Source: Dryocola sp051297175 (GTDB lineage Bacteria; Pseudomonadota; Gammaproteobacteria; Enterobacterales; Enterobacteriaceae). From it: a DNA stretch of 64,000 bases. The stretch is from positions 372,001-436,000 of the forward strand of contig NZ_JBINNY010000001.1 in assembly GCF_051297175.1 (NCBI RefSeq). Reading direction: 5' to 3'. The translations under genes were made by a program, and so were the position numbers. Every line of letters starts with the position of its first letter. Within the stretch, counting starts at the first letter, position 1. This document shows, one piece after another, positions 54,901 to 61,160 of this stretch. The notes beneath the pieces were generated by a model that was given only the letters and a program-made list of their open reading frames with translations, ran no database searches and was not told the DNA's origin.

Positions 54901-55739
54901 TTCAGGCCGCAACGGGCGTCCTCCAGGGGCTGGCGGGTGGAGATATTGCTGCGGCGATAGCGGGCGGCGCGGCGCCGTATCTGGCGCAGCAGATAAAGAA
55001 ACAGGTCGGGGAGGAGAACAGGGCAGCCAATGCCGTTGCTCACGCCATTCTTGGCGGCGTGGTGGCAGAGCTGCAGGGCCGCAGCGCAGGAGCGGGTGCT
55101 GCGGGCGCGGCAACGGGGGAGCTCATCGCGCAGCAGCTCTATCCTGGCGTGAAGCGTGAAGACCTGACGGAGGAGCAGAAGCAGAATATCTCCGCGCTGT
55201 CGACGATGGCAGCAGGGCTGGCGGGTGGGCTGGCCGGTGGCGATACCGCGGGCGCGATTGCGGGCGCGCAGGCCGGGAAGAATGCGGTTGAGAATAATGC
55301 GCTGAGCCGTGATGAGGAGAAAAAACTTGGGCTACGTCCGGTAAAACCTATCAGTATTAATCCATTGATGGAGAGTATTGGGGTACTTGACTCAGATGGA
55401 GAGGTTGAACTACCCAAAGGCGGCGCAAAGGGTGGAAAATCTAAAGATACTCAAATTTGGACTGAAACGAAGAAAGATAAGCCTGTACCCAATGCATACG
55501 GGCACTGGAATAAGCATAAGTCTGAATTTCCTGAGTATCTGAATGCGAAGCAGTACGTTGATGCAACGCATAATTTTGTTACTACTCCGCCAGTGGGCAC
55601 TTTGACTAAAACCAGACCTAATGGAGATACACTCTATTACAATCCAGCAACTAATGTATTTGCTTCAAAAGACATAAATGGTGTACCTCGTACAATGTTT
55701 AAACCACAGAAAGGCCTCGAATATTGGAACAAACAATGA
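45984..55739 (+). CDS. cdiA: Contact-dependent inhibition toxin CdiA (filamentous haemagglutinin family)
   Basis: 3251 residues. Signal peptide to about residue 33 (VLPAFA), TPS domain with NNPNLKAGGEARG and NPYGITCNGCGFINT, FHA-1 repeat rod to about 1450, a distinctive AT-richer receptor-binding region at about 1450-1690, YP-type region about 1755-1932 (LGSDLAQMQYLMDNAANAQ), FHA-2 to about 2755, pretoxin region, then VENN at 3102-3105. The last 146 residues are the toxin; HWNKHKSEFPE and NGVPRTMFKP suggest a BECR-fold RNase (low certainty). Start: ATG at 45984 with AAGGGA nine bases before; ATG at 45978 is an alternative. Stop overlaps cdiI. Confidence 0.92.
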   Translation: MDNRQQPVRFAQRQLSYLICLLIAGQPVLPAFAATTPAGSATQMDKAANGVPVVNIATPNGAGISHNQFKDYNVGREGIILNNATGQLNQTQLGGLIQNNPNLKAGGEARGIINEVTGGNRSQLQGYTEVAGKAANVMVANPYGITCNGCGFINTPNATLTTGKPAFDAQGNLRSLDVTKGTITVEGQGLNAGQSDALSIISRATEINADIHAKDLKVVTGANRVTASGGVTAIAGEGPAPQVAVDTGALGGMYANRIRLISSEKGVGVNLGNLNARQGDITLDANGKLSVKNSVANGNLTASGQDLALTGAHKAEGNIILVGQNALTVDGGQVSAGKELSAQAEKLLNNSALTAQGNATLRATRLTNNGELQSGRDLSITAAQAQLAGTQLAVGRLAVKADDLTHGGKSNAAAISLSADSLNNDGMLVAPELTIAGKKLTNSGLLQGNRALNISSAWLDNLSGGNIYSEQNLRLEIPTIDNAGLIATDGDLLFSGSSLVNSGELNGVNLTFAAASLVNQQGGLLLGKKSVGFNGQTLDNAGQIVADRLTLNADSFINKGNLQGDKALSLAAKNADNQGNMLSGGELNIRADTLNNAGLAQGKALSLTAGEWTNTGNALSEQNATLRVGDSLTNSGKILGQQGVNLSAASLNNQGFLAGAAVTFHGDLVNGGLIQGSHSLELYTPTFSNLKTGQIISGGAFDLTAARSNNAGLLQANDAFTLAGERFANQGNVFADSLVFNLQSELNNGGVLAADKLSARAGSVTNSGVMQGTDGVSIESQRFDNLIDGRLLSGGELALSAKQLSTNGTVQGVQTAIMADNWQNGGSLLGLDSLTAEVSGGLTNTGDILSEGNTHIGAQTLDNSGSLLSEGDMRLAGNTLRNGGAIQGQNLTLSQAKITNAGTAIGLQSLTLGAQQTLAGRLLMAAPLLELANGGQMLTGGTLTVNGGNIINTGTWQGQRVLLSARQLHNEGAIQSADALTLTLSDSFTSGERSKITANGSAAIQALSLTNGGQWLAKNLSLKGGSLNNAGEISGVEGLTLALNGAFTQQQDKTLLSGGRLTLSAASIDNGGRIQASELDVTSGALTNSGRLQGDNALILNLNGALNNGGTGSILSQKTLNITTPELLNYGLIQGGGSTRVNAASSARNDGRLISGADFTLDTASLVNSGWIQANKLVLNASAAVNNGTWLAERQATLTGNTLTNGGTVQGINLAVNYRQLANGGTLMGRETLSISADRVNHQASGKLFSGGNLLLNSTGFDAIGQVVALGNLTLNLTNAFTGKNVLAAGDTLSITSGGAITNQSVMQGQAINLNAGGALANKGQIATGAGAGTLSGSSIELNAEGTLQAGGDVTINSRGNILVNGFTGSAGNLTLNAVGSLINTALLYAGNNMYLLADSIKNNRGDILAGNSLWLQRDMAGNANAEVVNTSGTIETQRGDITVNTGHLLNERAGLSASVSEETDLTSTYSWLTSIDADVPLSYLDSINYDYGYYRAATGCANSCAGAYWSRPAPYRNSPGLEFAISRSQVTVNSDGSPAARISSGRDVLLSSDVLENNASHILATNNAFLSGNTLINQSWFESTETRYLTYLYGSDKYATESSITSQNGTGGSNSIYFVTTGQVRKESSDGGIYRSVIQAGGNISANFTNDISNTSTTANTGGISPTISAPTLSPLSRQSIGDITQKQSLSGADSLAVNSPEWNDRLQEALQQITGNPADLQAGEGTALRDTTAQGASIQDGAGRQAHGVDTSAYPIPAGQNGYFITSTDPNSPYLITTNPKLNGLGALDQSLFGDLYALMGITPGAAPRETNTNFTDENSFIGSSYFLERLNLHPEYDYRFLGDAAFDTRYVSNYVLNQTGSRYINGLGSDLAQMQYLMDNAANAQQPLGLTFGIALTGAQIAALDQSILWWEAATVNGQTVMIPKVYLSPKDVTVNGGSVISGNNVQLAGGNITNGGSTITARNDLVLDGQNSISNLNAGLINAGGSLQLGALGDINNIGSQISGKTVQLESFGNINNITQTELWQAAGGAGRAGQAVSFTDTLSGPVAGISAQDSLSLSAGENINITGANVSAGGNLLMNAWGDIAIASNQITDSYSQSGFRGREAFSNESVTHSGSTISAGGSIGMQAGNDLTVQASQVNAGKNTTLIAGNDLNLNAADTRESASRGKSESHSTDVARTTLSSGGDMTLAAGNDINSRAAGMAAEGNVAMQAGRDVNLLAEETTEGDSYRAKRKVEINESVRQQGTEIASGGDTTIVAGRDVLSQAARITASGDIGIAAGNDISLSTATESDYRFKEETKTKKGFMKKTTTHTIEEDSAIREAGTLLSGDNVALAAGNNLLVEGSAVVGDGDVALNAGNNIDIFAATNTDSTYRFKEKKKSGMFSGGAIGVTIGTSKSRYEMNDDGTTQSQSFSTVGSTGGDVSINAGKQVHIGGADVVAGKDLSIRGDSVSIEPGRDQRTHDESFEQKTSGLTLALSGAAGAAVNSAVSAAQAASSESDDRLAALKGTQAAMSGYQASQALQLDAANGGDPANSNTIGISASIGSQSSESRSHSEQNTAAGSTLTAGDNVAITATGGDITAIGSQIKAGQDVVLNAADDINLISSQNSQLLEGDNSSSGGSLGVGVGVGSGGMGISISASGNSTKGNESGNGTTHNETTLDAGRQVTLTSGDDTTLAGAQVSGNKVVADVGGDLTISSLQDSDRYDSKQTGVSGGGSFTFGTMTGSGGVSFSRDRMRSEYDSVIEQSGIFAGDGGFDITVGNHTQLDGGVIASTAGAEKNGLDTGTLGWNDIHNRAEYDVSHSGASISSGGNIADQFMGNMATNMLAGLGGSGDAEGTTKAAISDGGITLRDKENQQQDIASLSRDVENANGSISPIFDKEKEQKRLETAQTIGELGSQAMDIARTEGQIRSINAGKAELAAKNIKEPEKGASEQEWADYNTALKETASYKETQRKWGTGSDIQRGLQAATGVLQGLAGGDIAAAIAGGAAPYLAQQIKKQVGEENRAANAVAHAILGGVVAELQGRSAGAGAAGAATGELIAQQLYPGVKREDLTEEQKQNISALSTMAAGLAGGLAGGDTAGAIAGAQAGKNAVENNALSRDEEKKLGLRPVKPISINPLMESIGVLDSDGEVELPKGGAKGGKSKDTQIWTETKKDKPVPNAYGHWNKHKSEFPEYLNAKQYVDATHNFVTTPPVGTLTKTRPNGDTLYYNPATNVFASKDINGVPRTMFKPQKGLEYWNKQ
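50340..51060 (+). other. Putative receptor-binding region within cdiA
   Basis: Lies between the FHA-1 rod and the YP-type region, the place of the receptor-binding domain in E. coli CdiA. It holds a disulphide-like pair (ATGCANSCAGAYW) and many Tyr residues. Flanking domains align well with my memory of EC93 CdiA but this part does not, and its codon use is visibly AT-richer. It probably sets which surface receptor is recognised. Confidence 0.55.
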
Positions 55740-55927
55740 CAAATAATGAAGCTTACCCTTGCCCGTGTTGCGGAAATAGAACTATAGATGAGCTTGGTTG
55801 TTATGAAATATGTCCTGTCTGCGGATGGGAAGATGATCCTGTTCAATCGGCTGATCCAGATTTTTCCGGCGGAGCCAATTTCCCTAGCTTAAATGAAGCA
55901 AGGCAAAAATTTAATTGCCACCAATAA
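55736..55927 (+). CDS. cdiI: Cysteine-rich CPCC-family immunity protein CdiI
   Basis: 63 residues from the ATG at 55736, which overlaps the cdiA stop (ATGA). Seven cysteines: YPCPCCG near the N-terminus, GCYEICPVCGWEDD in the middle and a final FNCHQ. The CPCC/GWEDD/SGGANFPSLNEAR pattern defines the CPCC cysteine-rich family, probably a zinc-binding fold. Position directly after the CdiA toxin domain and the low size make it the cognate immunity protein. Neutralises the toxin in sister cells. Base composition is AT-rich like the toxin segment, as expected for a swapped module. Confidence 0.8.
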   Translation: MTNNEAYPCPCCGNRTIDELGCYEICPVCGWEDDPVQSADPDFSGGANFPSLNEARQKFNCHQ

Positions 55928-55966
55928 TAAACAAAAAATCCCGGCCAATGAGCCGGAATCCTTAGC

Positions 55967-57290
55967 CCGATTTTCGACAAGGAGAAAGAGCAAAAGCGGC
56001 TGGAGACAGTACAGACGATTGGCGAGCTGGGCAGCCAGGCGATGGATATTGCCCGGACGGAAGGGCAAATCCGGTCGATAAACGCGGGCAAGGCGGAGCT
56101 GGCGGCGAAGAACATAAAGGAGCCGGAAAAAGGTGCGTCAGAGCAGGAGTGGGCTGATTACAATACTGCGCTGAAGGAAACCGCCAGCTATAAGGAAACT
56201 CAGAGGAAGTGGGGCACCGGAAGCGATATCCAGTGCGGGCTTCAGGCCGCAACGGGCGTCCTGCAGGGGCTGGCGTGCGGGGATATTGCTGCGGCGATAG
56301 CGGGCGGCACGGCGCCTTATATGACGCAGCAGATAAAGAAACAGGTGGGGGAGGATAACAGGGCGGCCAACGCCGTTGCTCACGCCCTTCTTGGCGGCGT
56401 GGTGGCAGAGCTGCAGGGCCGCAGTGCGGGAGCGGGTGCAGCGGGCGCGGCGGTAAACAGCGCGGTCTCGGCGGCACAGGCTGCCAGTAGTGAAAGCGAT
56501 GACAGGCTGGCGGCGCTGAAAGGTACCCAGGCGGCAATGTCGGGCTATCAGGCGAGCCAGGCACTCCAGCTTGACGCTGCGAACGGGGGTGACCCGGCGA
56601 ACAGCAACACCATCGGCATCAGCGCCTCCATCGGGTCGCAGTCGTCTGAGTCCCGCTCGCACAGCGAGCAGAACAAGGCGGCGGGCAGCACGCTCACGGC
56701 GGGGGATAACGTCGCCATCACGGCAACCGGTGGCGACATCACCGCCATCGGCAGCCAGATCAAGGCCGGGCAGGACGTGGTGCTGAACGCCGCAGACGAT
56801 ATCAACCTGATTTCTTCCCAGAACAGCCAGCTGCTTGAAGGCGATAACAGCAGCAGCGGCGGCTCGCTGGGTGTGGGCGTTGGCGTCGGGTCGGGCGGGA
56901 TGGGCATCAGCATTTCCGCCAGCGGCAACAGCGCGAAAGGCAACGAGAGCGGCAGCGGCACCACGCATAACGAAGCCACGCTGGATGCCGGACGGCAGGT
57001 GACCCTCACCAGCGGAGATGACACGACGCTTGCCGGGGCGCAGCTCAGCGGTAATAAAGTCGTGGCAGGCATGGGCGGCGACCTGACCATCAGTAACCAG
57101 CAGGACAGCGACCGCTACGACAGCAAACAGTCCGGCGTGAGCGGCGGCGGGAGCTTTACGTTCGGGACGATGACGGGCTCGGGCGGAGTCAGTTTCAGCA
57201 GGGACAAAATGCGGTCGGAGTACGACAGCGTTATTTAGCAGAGCGGCATCTTTGCAGGTAATGGCGGTTTTAACTGCACCATTGGAAAAA
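55967..57290 (+). pseudogene. Rearranged cdiA fragment (two blocks in reversed order)
   Basis: Block A, 55967 to about 56447, copies cdiA 54627 to about 55107 (constant offset 1340). Block B, about 56435-57290, copies cdiA 53433-54288 (offset 3002). In cdiA block B comes first. They join in frame inside a shared GGTGCWGCGGGCGCGGC. The frame stays open from the first block to a TAG at 57236 that replaces a GAA codon of cdiA; beyond about 57255 similarity decays. No start site, VENN motif or toxin/immunity module is present, so it is not an expressed protein. Best read as remnant of a cdiA duplication downstream of cdiI. Confidence 0.85.
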
Positions 57291-57621
57291 ATCACCTGCT
57301 TTTTCCCGATAAAACCAGCCAACACCAGTTACCTCTAATATCAATCACCAAAACAATATATGAATCAAATATCATTCATTAAATATATTTATTTCCGAAA
57401 GTTAATATCACAGCACGCTATCTTCCATTAATCACGGAAGTGAGATTTTATTGGAGGTCAGCTTGAACCATTAAAGCTTAAGTTTTAATATTTCTCGTGT
57501 TATAAGAAATAACTTGAAATGTTTTATATATAAAGCATTCATGTGAATTATATAAAAGTTGCCGGTAATCATAATCAATGATTATTAAACAGGATCTCTT
57601 TGCCATAAGGATTATATCGTC
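57291..57621. other. AT-rich region before the lipoprotein operon
   Basis: About 330 bases, AT-rich. It should contain the promoter of the lipoprotein operon. A dyad TAATCAT-N5-ATGATTA occurs at 57566-57584, 38 bases before the first start, and may be an operator. AAGGA at 57607 is the ribosome site. Nothing else recognisable; no small ORF with a site. Confidence 0.5.
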
Positions 57622-58293
57622 ATGCGTAAAATCGTTGTCGCGATGGCAGTTGCAAGCTCGTTCTTGATGAGCGGCTGCGCTTCAGAATCATCTCGTTCAT
57701 TGGAAGTAGAAAAAGTAGCTTCCTATCGTACCGATTACAGTGGTCCGAAAAGCCCGGTCAGTATCGGAAAGTTTGATAACCGCTCCAGCTATATGAATGG
57801 CATTTTCTCAGACGGCGTTGACCGTTTGGGGAATCAGTCTAAGACGATACTGATGACGCATTTGCAGCAGACCGGGCGTTTCAATGTCATGGACCGCGCT
57901 AACATGGAAGAGTTAAAGAACGAGGCGGGCATCAGCGGTAATCAGCAGCAGTTAAAAGGTGCGACCTATGTTATCACCGGCGATGTGACCGAATTTGGTC
58001 GTAAAGAAACCGGTGACAGGGCTTTGTTTGGTATTCTGGGCCGTGGGAAAACGCAGGTCGCTTACGCGAAAGTCGCTTTAAACGTGGTGAATGTTAAAAC
58101 GTCAGAAGTTATTTTCTCAGCTCAAGGCGCTGGGGAATATGCGTTATCTAATCGCGAGATTATTGGTTTTGGCGGAACGGCGAGCTATGACTCCACGCTT
58201 AACGGAAAAGTATTAGATCTGGCAATTCGTGAAGCCGTGAATAATCTGGTTAACGGTATTGATAGCCATGCATGGAATCCGGCTGCAAATTAA
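57622..58293 (+). CDS. CsgG/HfaB-family outer-membrane lipoprotein
   Basis: 223 residues. Lipoprotein signal with lipobox LMSGC at residues 16-20 (Cys20 lipidated), and a CsgG-type domain: IGKFDNRSSY, ILMTHLQQTGRFNVMDRANMEEL and YVITGDVTEFGRKE. CsgG forms the curli secretion pore; family members also anchor other surface structures. Shorter than CsgG (277) and no csgBACDEF genes adjoin it. First gene of a three-lipoprotein operon. The residue after Cys is Ala, favouring the outer membrane. Confidence 0.85.
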   Translation: MRKIVVAMAVASSFLMSGCASESSRSLEVEKVASYRTDYSGPKSPVSIGKFDNRSSYMNGIFSDGVDRLGNQSKTILMTHLQQTGRFNVMDRANMEELKNEAGISGNQQQLKGATYVITGDVTEFGRKETGDRALFGILGRGKTQVAYAKVALNVVNVKTSEVIFSAQGAGEYALSNREIIGFGGTASYDSTLNGKVLDLAIREAVNNLVNGIDSHAWNPAAN

Positions 58294-58308
58294 TAAAGGG
58301 AAGATGTT

Positions 58309-58665
58309 ATGAAAGGGAAGCACATTATTTTTCTGGGCGTTTTATCCGTCCTGCTTGTCGGTTGTAAGACTGCACCGAAACCTATTTATCAGTGGGACGG
58401 CTACCAGGATACGCTGTACCAATACTATAAAAACGACACCAGCCCCGCAGAGCAAATAGCTTCGCTGCAAAAGCTGGTTGAAAAATCACGAGCCACGTCG
58501 CAGCCCGTACCGCCTGGAGTCCACGCACAGTTAGGCTTGCTGTACAGCAATACGGGGCAGATGGATTCGGCCATGGCAGAATTTAACACCGAGAAAAAGC
58601 TCTTCCCGGAATCTACGGTATATATTGATTTTCTGACTAAAAAAGACAAAGGAAGTCTTAAATGA
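58309..58665 (+). CDS. DUF4810 lipoprotein
   Basis: 118 residues with lipobox LLVGC (Cys19) and a TPR-like helical region: AQLGLLYSNTGQMDSAMAEFN near residue 83. DUF4810 proteins regularly stand between a CsgG-like and a DUF799 lipoprotein gene. AAGGGAAG lies before the ATG, 15 bases after the first gene. Lys follows the lipidated Cys. Function unknown, probably an adaptor in a lipoprotein complex. Confidence 0.8.
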   Translation: MKGKHIIFLGVLSVLLVGCKTAPKPIYQWDGYQDTLYQYYKNDTSPAEQIASLQKLVEKSRATSQPVPPGVHAQLGLLYSNTGQMDSAMAEFNTEKKLFPESTVYIDFLTKKDKGSLK

Positions 58666-59324
58666 AATCACTCATTACTATTATGACTCTCGCCATGGCG
58701 CTGCTCATGAGCGGTTGCGCCAAAAAAAATGCTGTATACGATTATTCGGCATTCAAAGAAAGCAAGCCGCGGAGTATCCTTGTTTTACTGCCGCAAAACA
58801 GTTCGCCTGATGTTAGCGCAAGCCACAGCTTTATTTCTGAGGTGACATTCCCGTTGGCCGAAGCGGGTTATTATGTTTTCCCGGTTGCCGTTGTTGAAGA
58901 GACATTCAAGCAAAATGGCTTAACAAATGCAGGAGACATCAATTCTGTCAGCCTGAAAAAGCTTCAGCAAATATTCGGCGCCGATGCGGTCATGTATTTG
59001 AATATTACCGACTATGGCACCTCATACCAGGTTATTGATAGCGATACTCGCGTTTCGGCTTCTGCACGCCTTGTTGATGCTCGCAGTGGCAAAGAATTAT
59101 GGACGGGTAGCGCAACCGCGTCATCAACCGAACAGCAGTCCAACTCTGGCGGCGGAATTTTAGGCATTCTCATTACGGCTGCGATTAACCAGATTGCGAA
59201 CACCGCGCTGGATAAAGCCCATGACGTTGCGGCTGTCACCAGCGTGCGGCTGCTGGCTGCGGGTCCGAATGGCAGTATGCTTTACGGCCCTCGCTCTCCG
59301 AATTATGCAAAAGCTGGCTTATAA
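58662..59324 (+). CDS. DUF799 (GNA1162-type) lipoprotein
   Basis: 220 residues with lipobox LMSGC (Cys19). Conserved blocks PRSILVLLPQNSSPDVSA, FPVAVVEETFKQNG and FGADAVMYLNITDYGTSY mark DUF799, the family of Neisseria GNA1162, whose fold resembles the TolB/CsgG N-terminal domain. The ATG overlaps the previous gene by four bases. Together with the CsgG-like and DUF4810 genes it probably forms an envelope complex. Function unknown. Confidence 0.82.
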   Translation: MKSLITIMTLAMALLMSGCAKKNAVYDYSAFKESKPRSILVLLPQNSSPDVSASHSFISEVTFPLAEAGYYVFPVAVVEETFKQNGLTNAGDINSVSLKKLQQIFGADAVMYLNITDYGTSYQVIDSDTRVSASARLVDARSGKELWTGSATASSTEQQSNSGGGILGILITAAINQIANTALDKAHDVAAVTSVRLLAAGPNGSMLYGPRSPNYAKAGL

Positions 59325-59370
59325 AACAGTTTTAAATACCTGCATCATCGTTTTAACTTAATTATCTTTT

Positions 59371-59411
59371 GCCGAATTTCATCTTAATCCATTGATGTGA
59401 TGAAATTCGGC
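59371..59411. repeat. 13-bp inverted repeat over the end of the HxlR gene
   Basis: GCCGAATTTCATC (59371-59383) and GATGAAATTCGGC (59399-59411) are perfect complements with a 15-base loop. The right arm lies within the last codons of the regulator gene. No T-run follows on either strand, so it is not a classic terminator; it may protect the mRNA 3' ends of two convergent genes. Confidence 0.7.
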
Positions 59412-59743
59412 GCATTCACCCGCATCCACTCCGCCAGTGAATCAAGCGTTGGCCGCAGCGATTTTCCTAATTCCGTAATCTGGTATTCCACCCTCGGCGG
59501 CACCTCGGCGAATACCTGCCTTGTCACCAGGCCTCGCGATTCAAACTGCCTGAGCTGGCGCGTCAGCTCTTTTTGCGTGATGGGGTGCACCGCGCGCTGT
59601 AGGTCGCTGAAGCGGACGGGTTCATCAATCACAATCAGCCGGTAGAGGATGGGGATCGCCCATTTGCCGGATATCAGGTTTACAAAGCTCACCATCGGGC
59701 AGCTCAGTCCCGCTTCCGGCAGCGCTGAAATATTTTTGTTCAT
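59384..59743 (-). CDS. HxlR-family transcriptional regulator
   Basis: 119 residues, typical for HxlR/YodB. N-terminal conserved Cys in LSCPMVSFVNLISGKWAIPIL, then the winged helix with ITQKELTRQLRQFESRGLVTR and VEYQITELGKSL. Members sense quinones or other electrophiles, often by cysteine oxidation. Divergent from the SDR gene, which it probably represses from sites in the 120-bp gap. Confidence 0.88.
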   Translation of the reverse strand: MNKNISALPEAGLSCPMVSFVNLISGKWAIPILYRLIVIDEPVRFSDLQRAVHPITQKELTRQLRQFESRGLVTRQVFAEVPPRVEYQITELGKSLRPTLDSLAEWMRVNAPNFITSMD

Positions 59744-59784
59744 GGTTTTCCTTATGGGGCGTCAATGCATCCCATTCGGTTCTT

Positions 59785-59821
59785 TAGTATCCAAATGGTG
59801 CCTACTATCCAAAGGATACTA
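59785..59821. promoter_or_regulatory. Candidate HxlR operator between the divergent genes
   Basis: TAGTATCC at 59785 and GGATACTA at 59814 are inverted copies, and an inner palindrome TATCCAAAGGATA lies at 59806-59818. The three ATCC/GGAT half-sites suggest two overlapping dimer sites that would cover promoters of both genes. Confidence 0.55.
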
Positions 59822-59865
59822 TAGCGCAAATAATGCCCTGACCAGTCAAAAAAGAGGTGAGCAAA

Positions 59866-60609
59866 ATGGGCAGATTAGAAGGCAAGTTCGCGTTAATTAC
59901 CGGCGGCACCAGCGGTATCGGGCTTGAAACGGCGCGGCAGTTTATCGCCGAAGGGGCGACCGTCGCGATTACCGGGCGCAGCCAGCAAGGGTTGCAGCAG
60001 GCAAAAGAAGCGCTGGGGGATGTGCATATTATTCACAGCGAAGCGGGCGATATCGGCCAGCAGCGGGAGCTTGCCGGGCAACTTGCGCAGCTGTGGCCGC
60101 GCCTCGACGTGCTTTACATCAACGCCGGGGACGTCACCCATCATCCTGTCGAAGAGTGGGATGAAAGCAGCTACGACAGGGTGATGAACACCAATCTTAA
60201 GGGGCCGTTCTTTCTGATTCAGGCGCTGCTCCCGCTGCTTGCCAACCCCTCTTCGGTGATTGTTTGCGGGTCGGTGAGCGCTCGCATCGGGCTGCCGCAA
60301 AGCAGCGTTTATGCCGCGAGCAAGGCCGCGATTCTCTCGCTTGCGAGAACGCTTTCCGGCGAGCTTCACCCGAAAGGTATACGCGTAAACGGGCTTAGCC
60401 CTGGGCCTACGGAAACGCCAGCGCTTGGCAAGCTGGGCAACGGGGCTTCAGAGGAGGCGCTGCGCGACGAAATCCGCGCCCTGGTGCCGATTGGCCGCCT
60501 GGGAACCGCCCTGGAGCTGGCAAAGGCCGCCGTTTATCTCGCTTCCGACGAATCCGTTTTTATGGTCGGCAGCGAATTACTTATTGACGGCGGGGTCGGT
60601 AATTTATAA
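59866..60609 (+). CDS. Short-chain dehydrogenase/reductase
   Basis: 247 residues, classic SDR. Cofactor loop ITGGTSGIGLE at residue 12, NAG motif YINAGD, catalytic Ser in CGSVSARIG, and YxxxK in VYAASKAAILSL, C-terminal SELLIDGG. Residue after the second strand (TGRSQ) suggests NADPH. The ATG at 59866 follows AGAGG; a GTG three codons earlier overlaps that site. Reduces a carbonyl of unknown identity; pairing with an HxlR regulator suggests quinone or aldehyde stress. Confidence 0.9.
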   Translation: MGRLEGKFALITGGTSGIGLETARQFIAEGATVAITGRSQQGLQQAKEALGDVHIIHSEAGDIGQQRELAGQLAQLWPRLDVLYINAGDVTHHPVEEWDESSYDRVMNTNLKGPFFLIQALLPLLANPSSVIVCGSVSARIGLPQSSVYAASKAAILSLARTLSGELHPKGIRVNGLSPGPTETPALGKLGNGASEEALRDEIRALVPIGRLGTALELAKAAVYLASDESVFMVGSELLIDGGVGNL

Positions 60610-60703
60610 ATACCGCGATAAATGGGCGAAGGAATGCCCTTATTTCTACCGCGAGTAACAGGGCTATGCTGCTGTTTATTATCGTTAAAAGTCGCATGTA
60701 TCA

Positions 60704-60732
60704 TTAATGCCTTGAAAAGTACCACGCATTAA
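60704..60732. promoter_or_regulatory. Candidate operator upstream of the beta-glucoside PTS operon
   Basis: Perfect inverted repeat TTAATGC-N15-GCATTAA about 105 bases before the EIIB start, inside the 227-bp gap 60610-60836. A regulator gene is not in the window. Earlier in the gap, GGGC-N8-GCCC followed by TTATTTCT (60624-60645) may end the SDR transcript. Confidence 0.4.
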
Positions 60733-60836
60733 AACCAATTCTGTGTTGCCCCTCACTTGCCGCTTTTTCCGTCACTACCCAGAATATATTTGCCGCGCCT
60801 TGCGGGTAACTACTTTTAATACGCCAGGGAGTTGTG

Positions 60837-61151
60837 ATGAAGAAAATCTTTTTATGCTGTGCTGCCGGTATGTCTACCAGCATGTTAGTGGAAAGAATGA
60901 AAAAGTCCGCCGCCAGTCGCAATATTGAAGTGGAGATCGCCGCGGTGCCGGTGTCTGATTTTGAGCAAATTATTACCGAGGCGGATGTTATTTTGCTCGG
61001 CCCGCAGGTGAAATTTCAGCTTCAGAGCTTAACCAAATCCGCTGAGCCGCACGGGGTGCCGGTGGCGGCTATCGATATGATGCAGTACGGCTCGATGCAG
61101 GGCGATAAGGTGCTGGATCATGCCCTGTCTTTATTACAACAATCACAATAA
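60837..61151 (+). CDS. PTS lactose/cellobiose-type EIIB component
   Basis: 104 residues, normal EIIB length. The phosphorylated cysteine is Cys8 in IFLCCAAGMSTSML, followed by DVILLGPQVKFQL. It passes phosphate to the sugar during transport through EIIC. The ATG at 60837 follows AGGGAG. First gene of EIIB-glucosidase-EIIC. An EIIA gene is not visible in the window. Confidence 0.93.
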   Translation: MKKIFLCCAAGMSTSMLVERMKKSAASRNIEVEIAAVPVSDFEQIITEADVILLGPQVKFQLQSLTKSAEPHGVPVAAIDMMQYGSMQGDKVLDHALSLLQQSQ

Positions 61152-61160
61152 GGGCGAGCC

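Noticed and set aside
56042..57238. 398-codon open frame as a second, functional cdiA-like gene
   Set aside because: It lacks a ribosome site, signal, VENN motif and toxin, and is a chimera of two cdiA blocks in wrong order ending at a new TAG.
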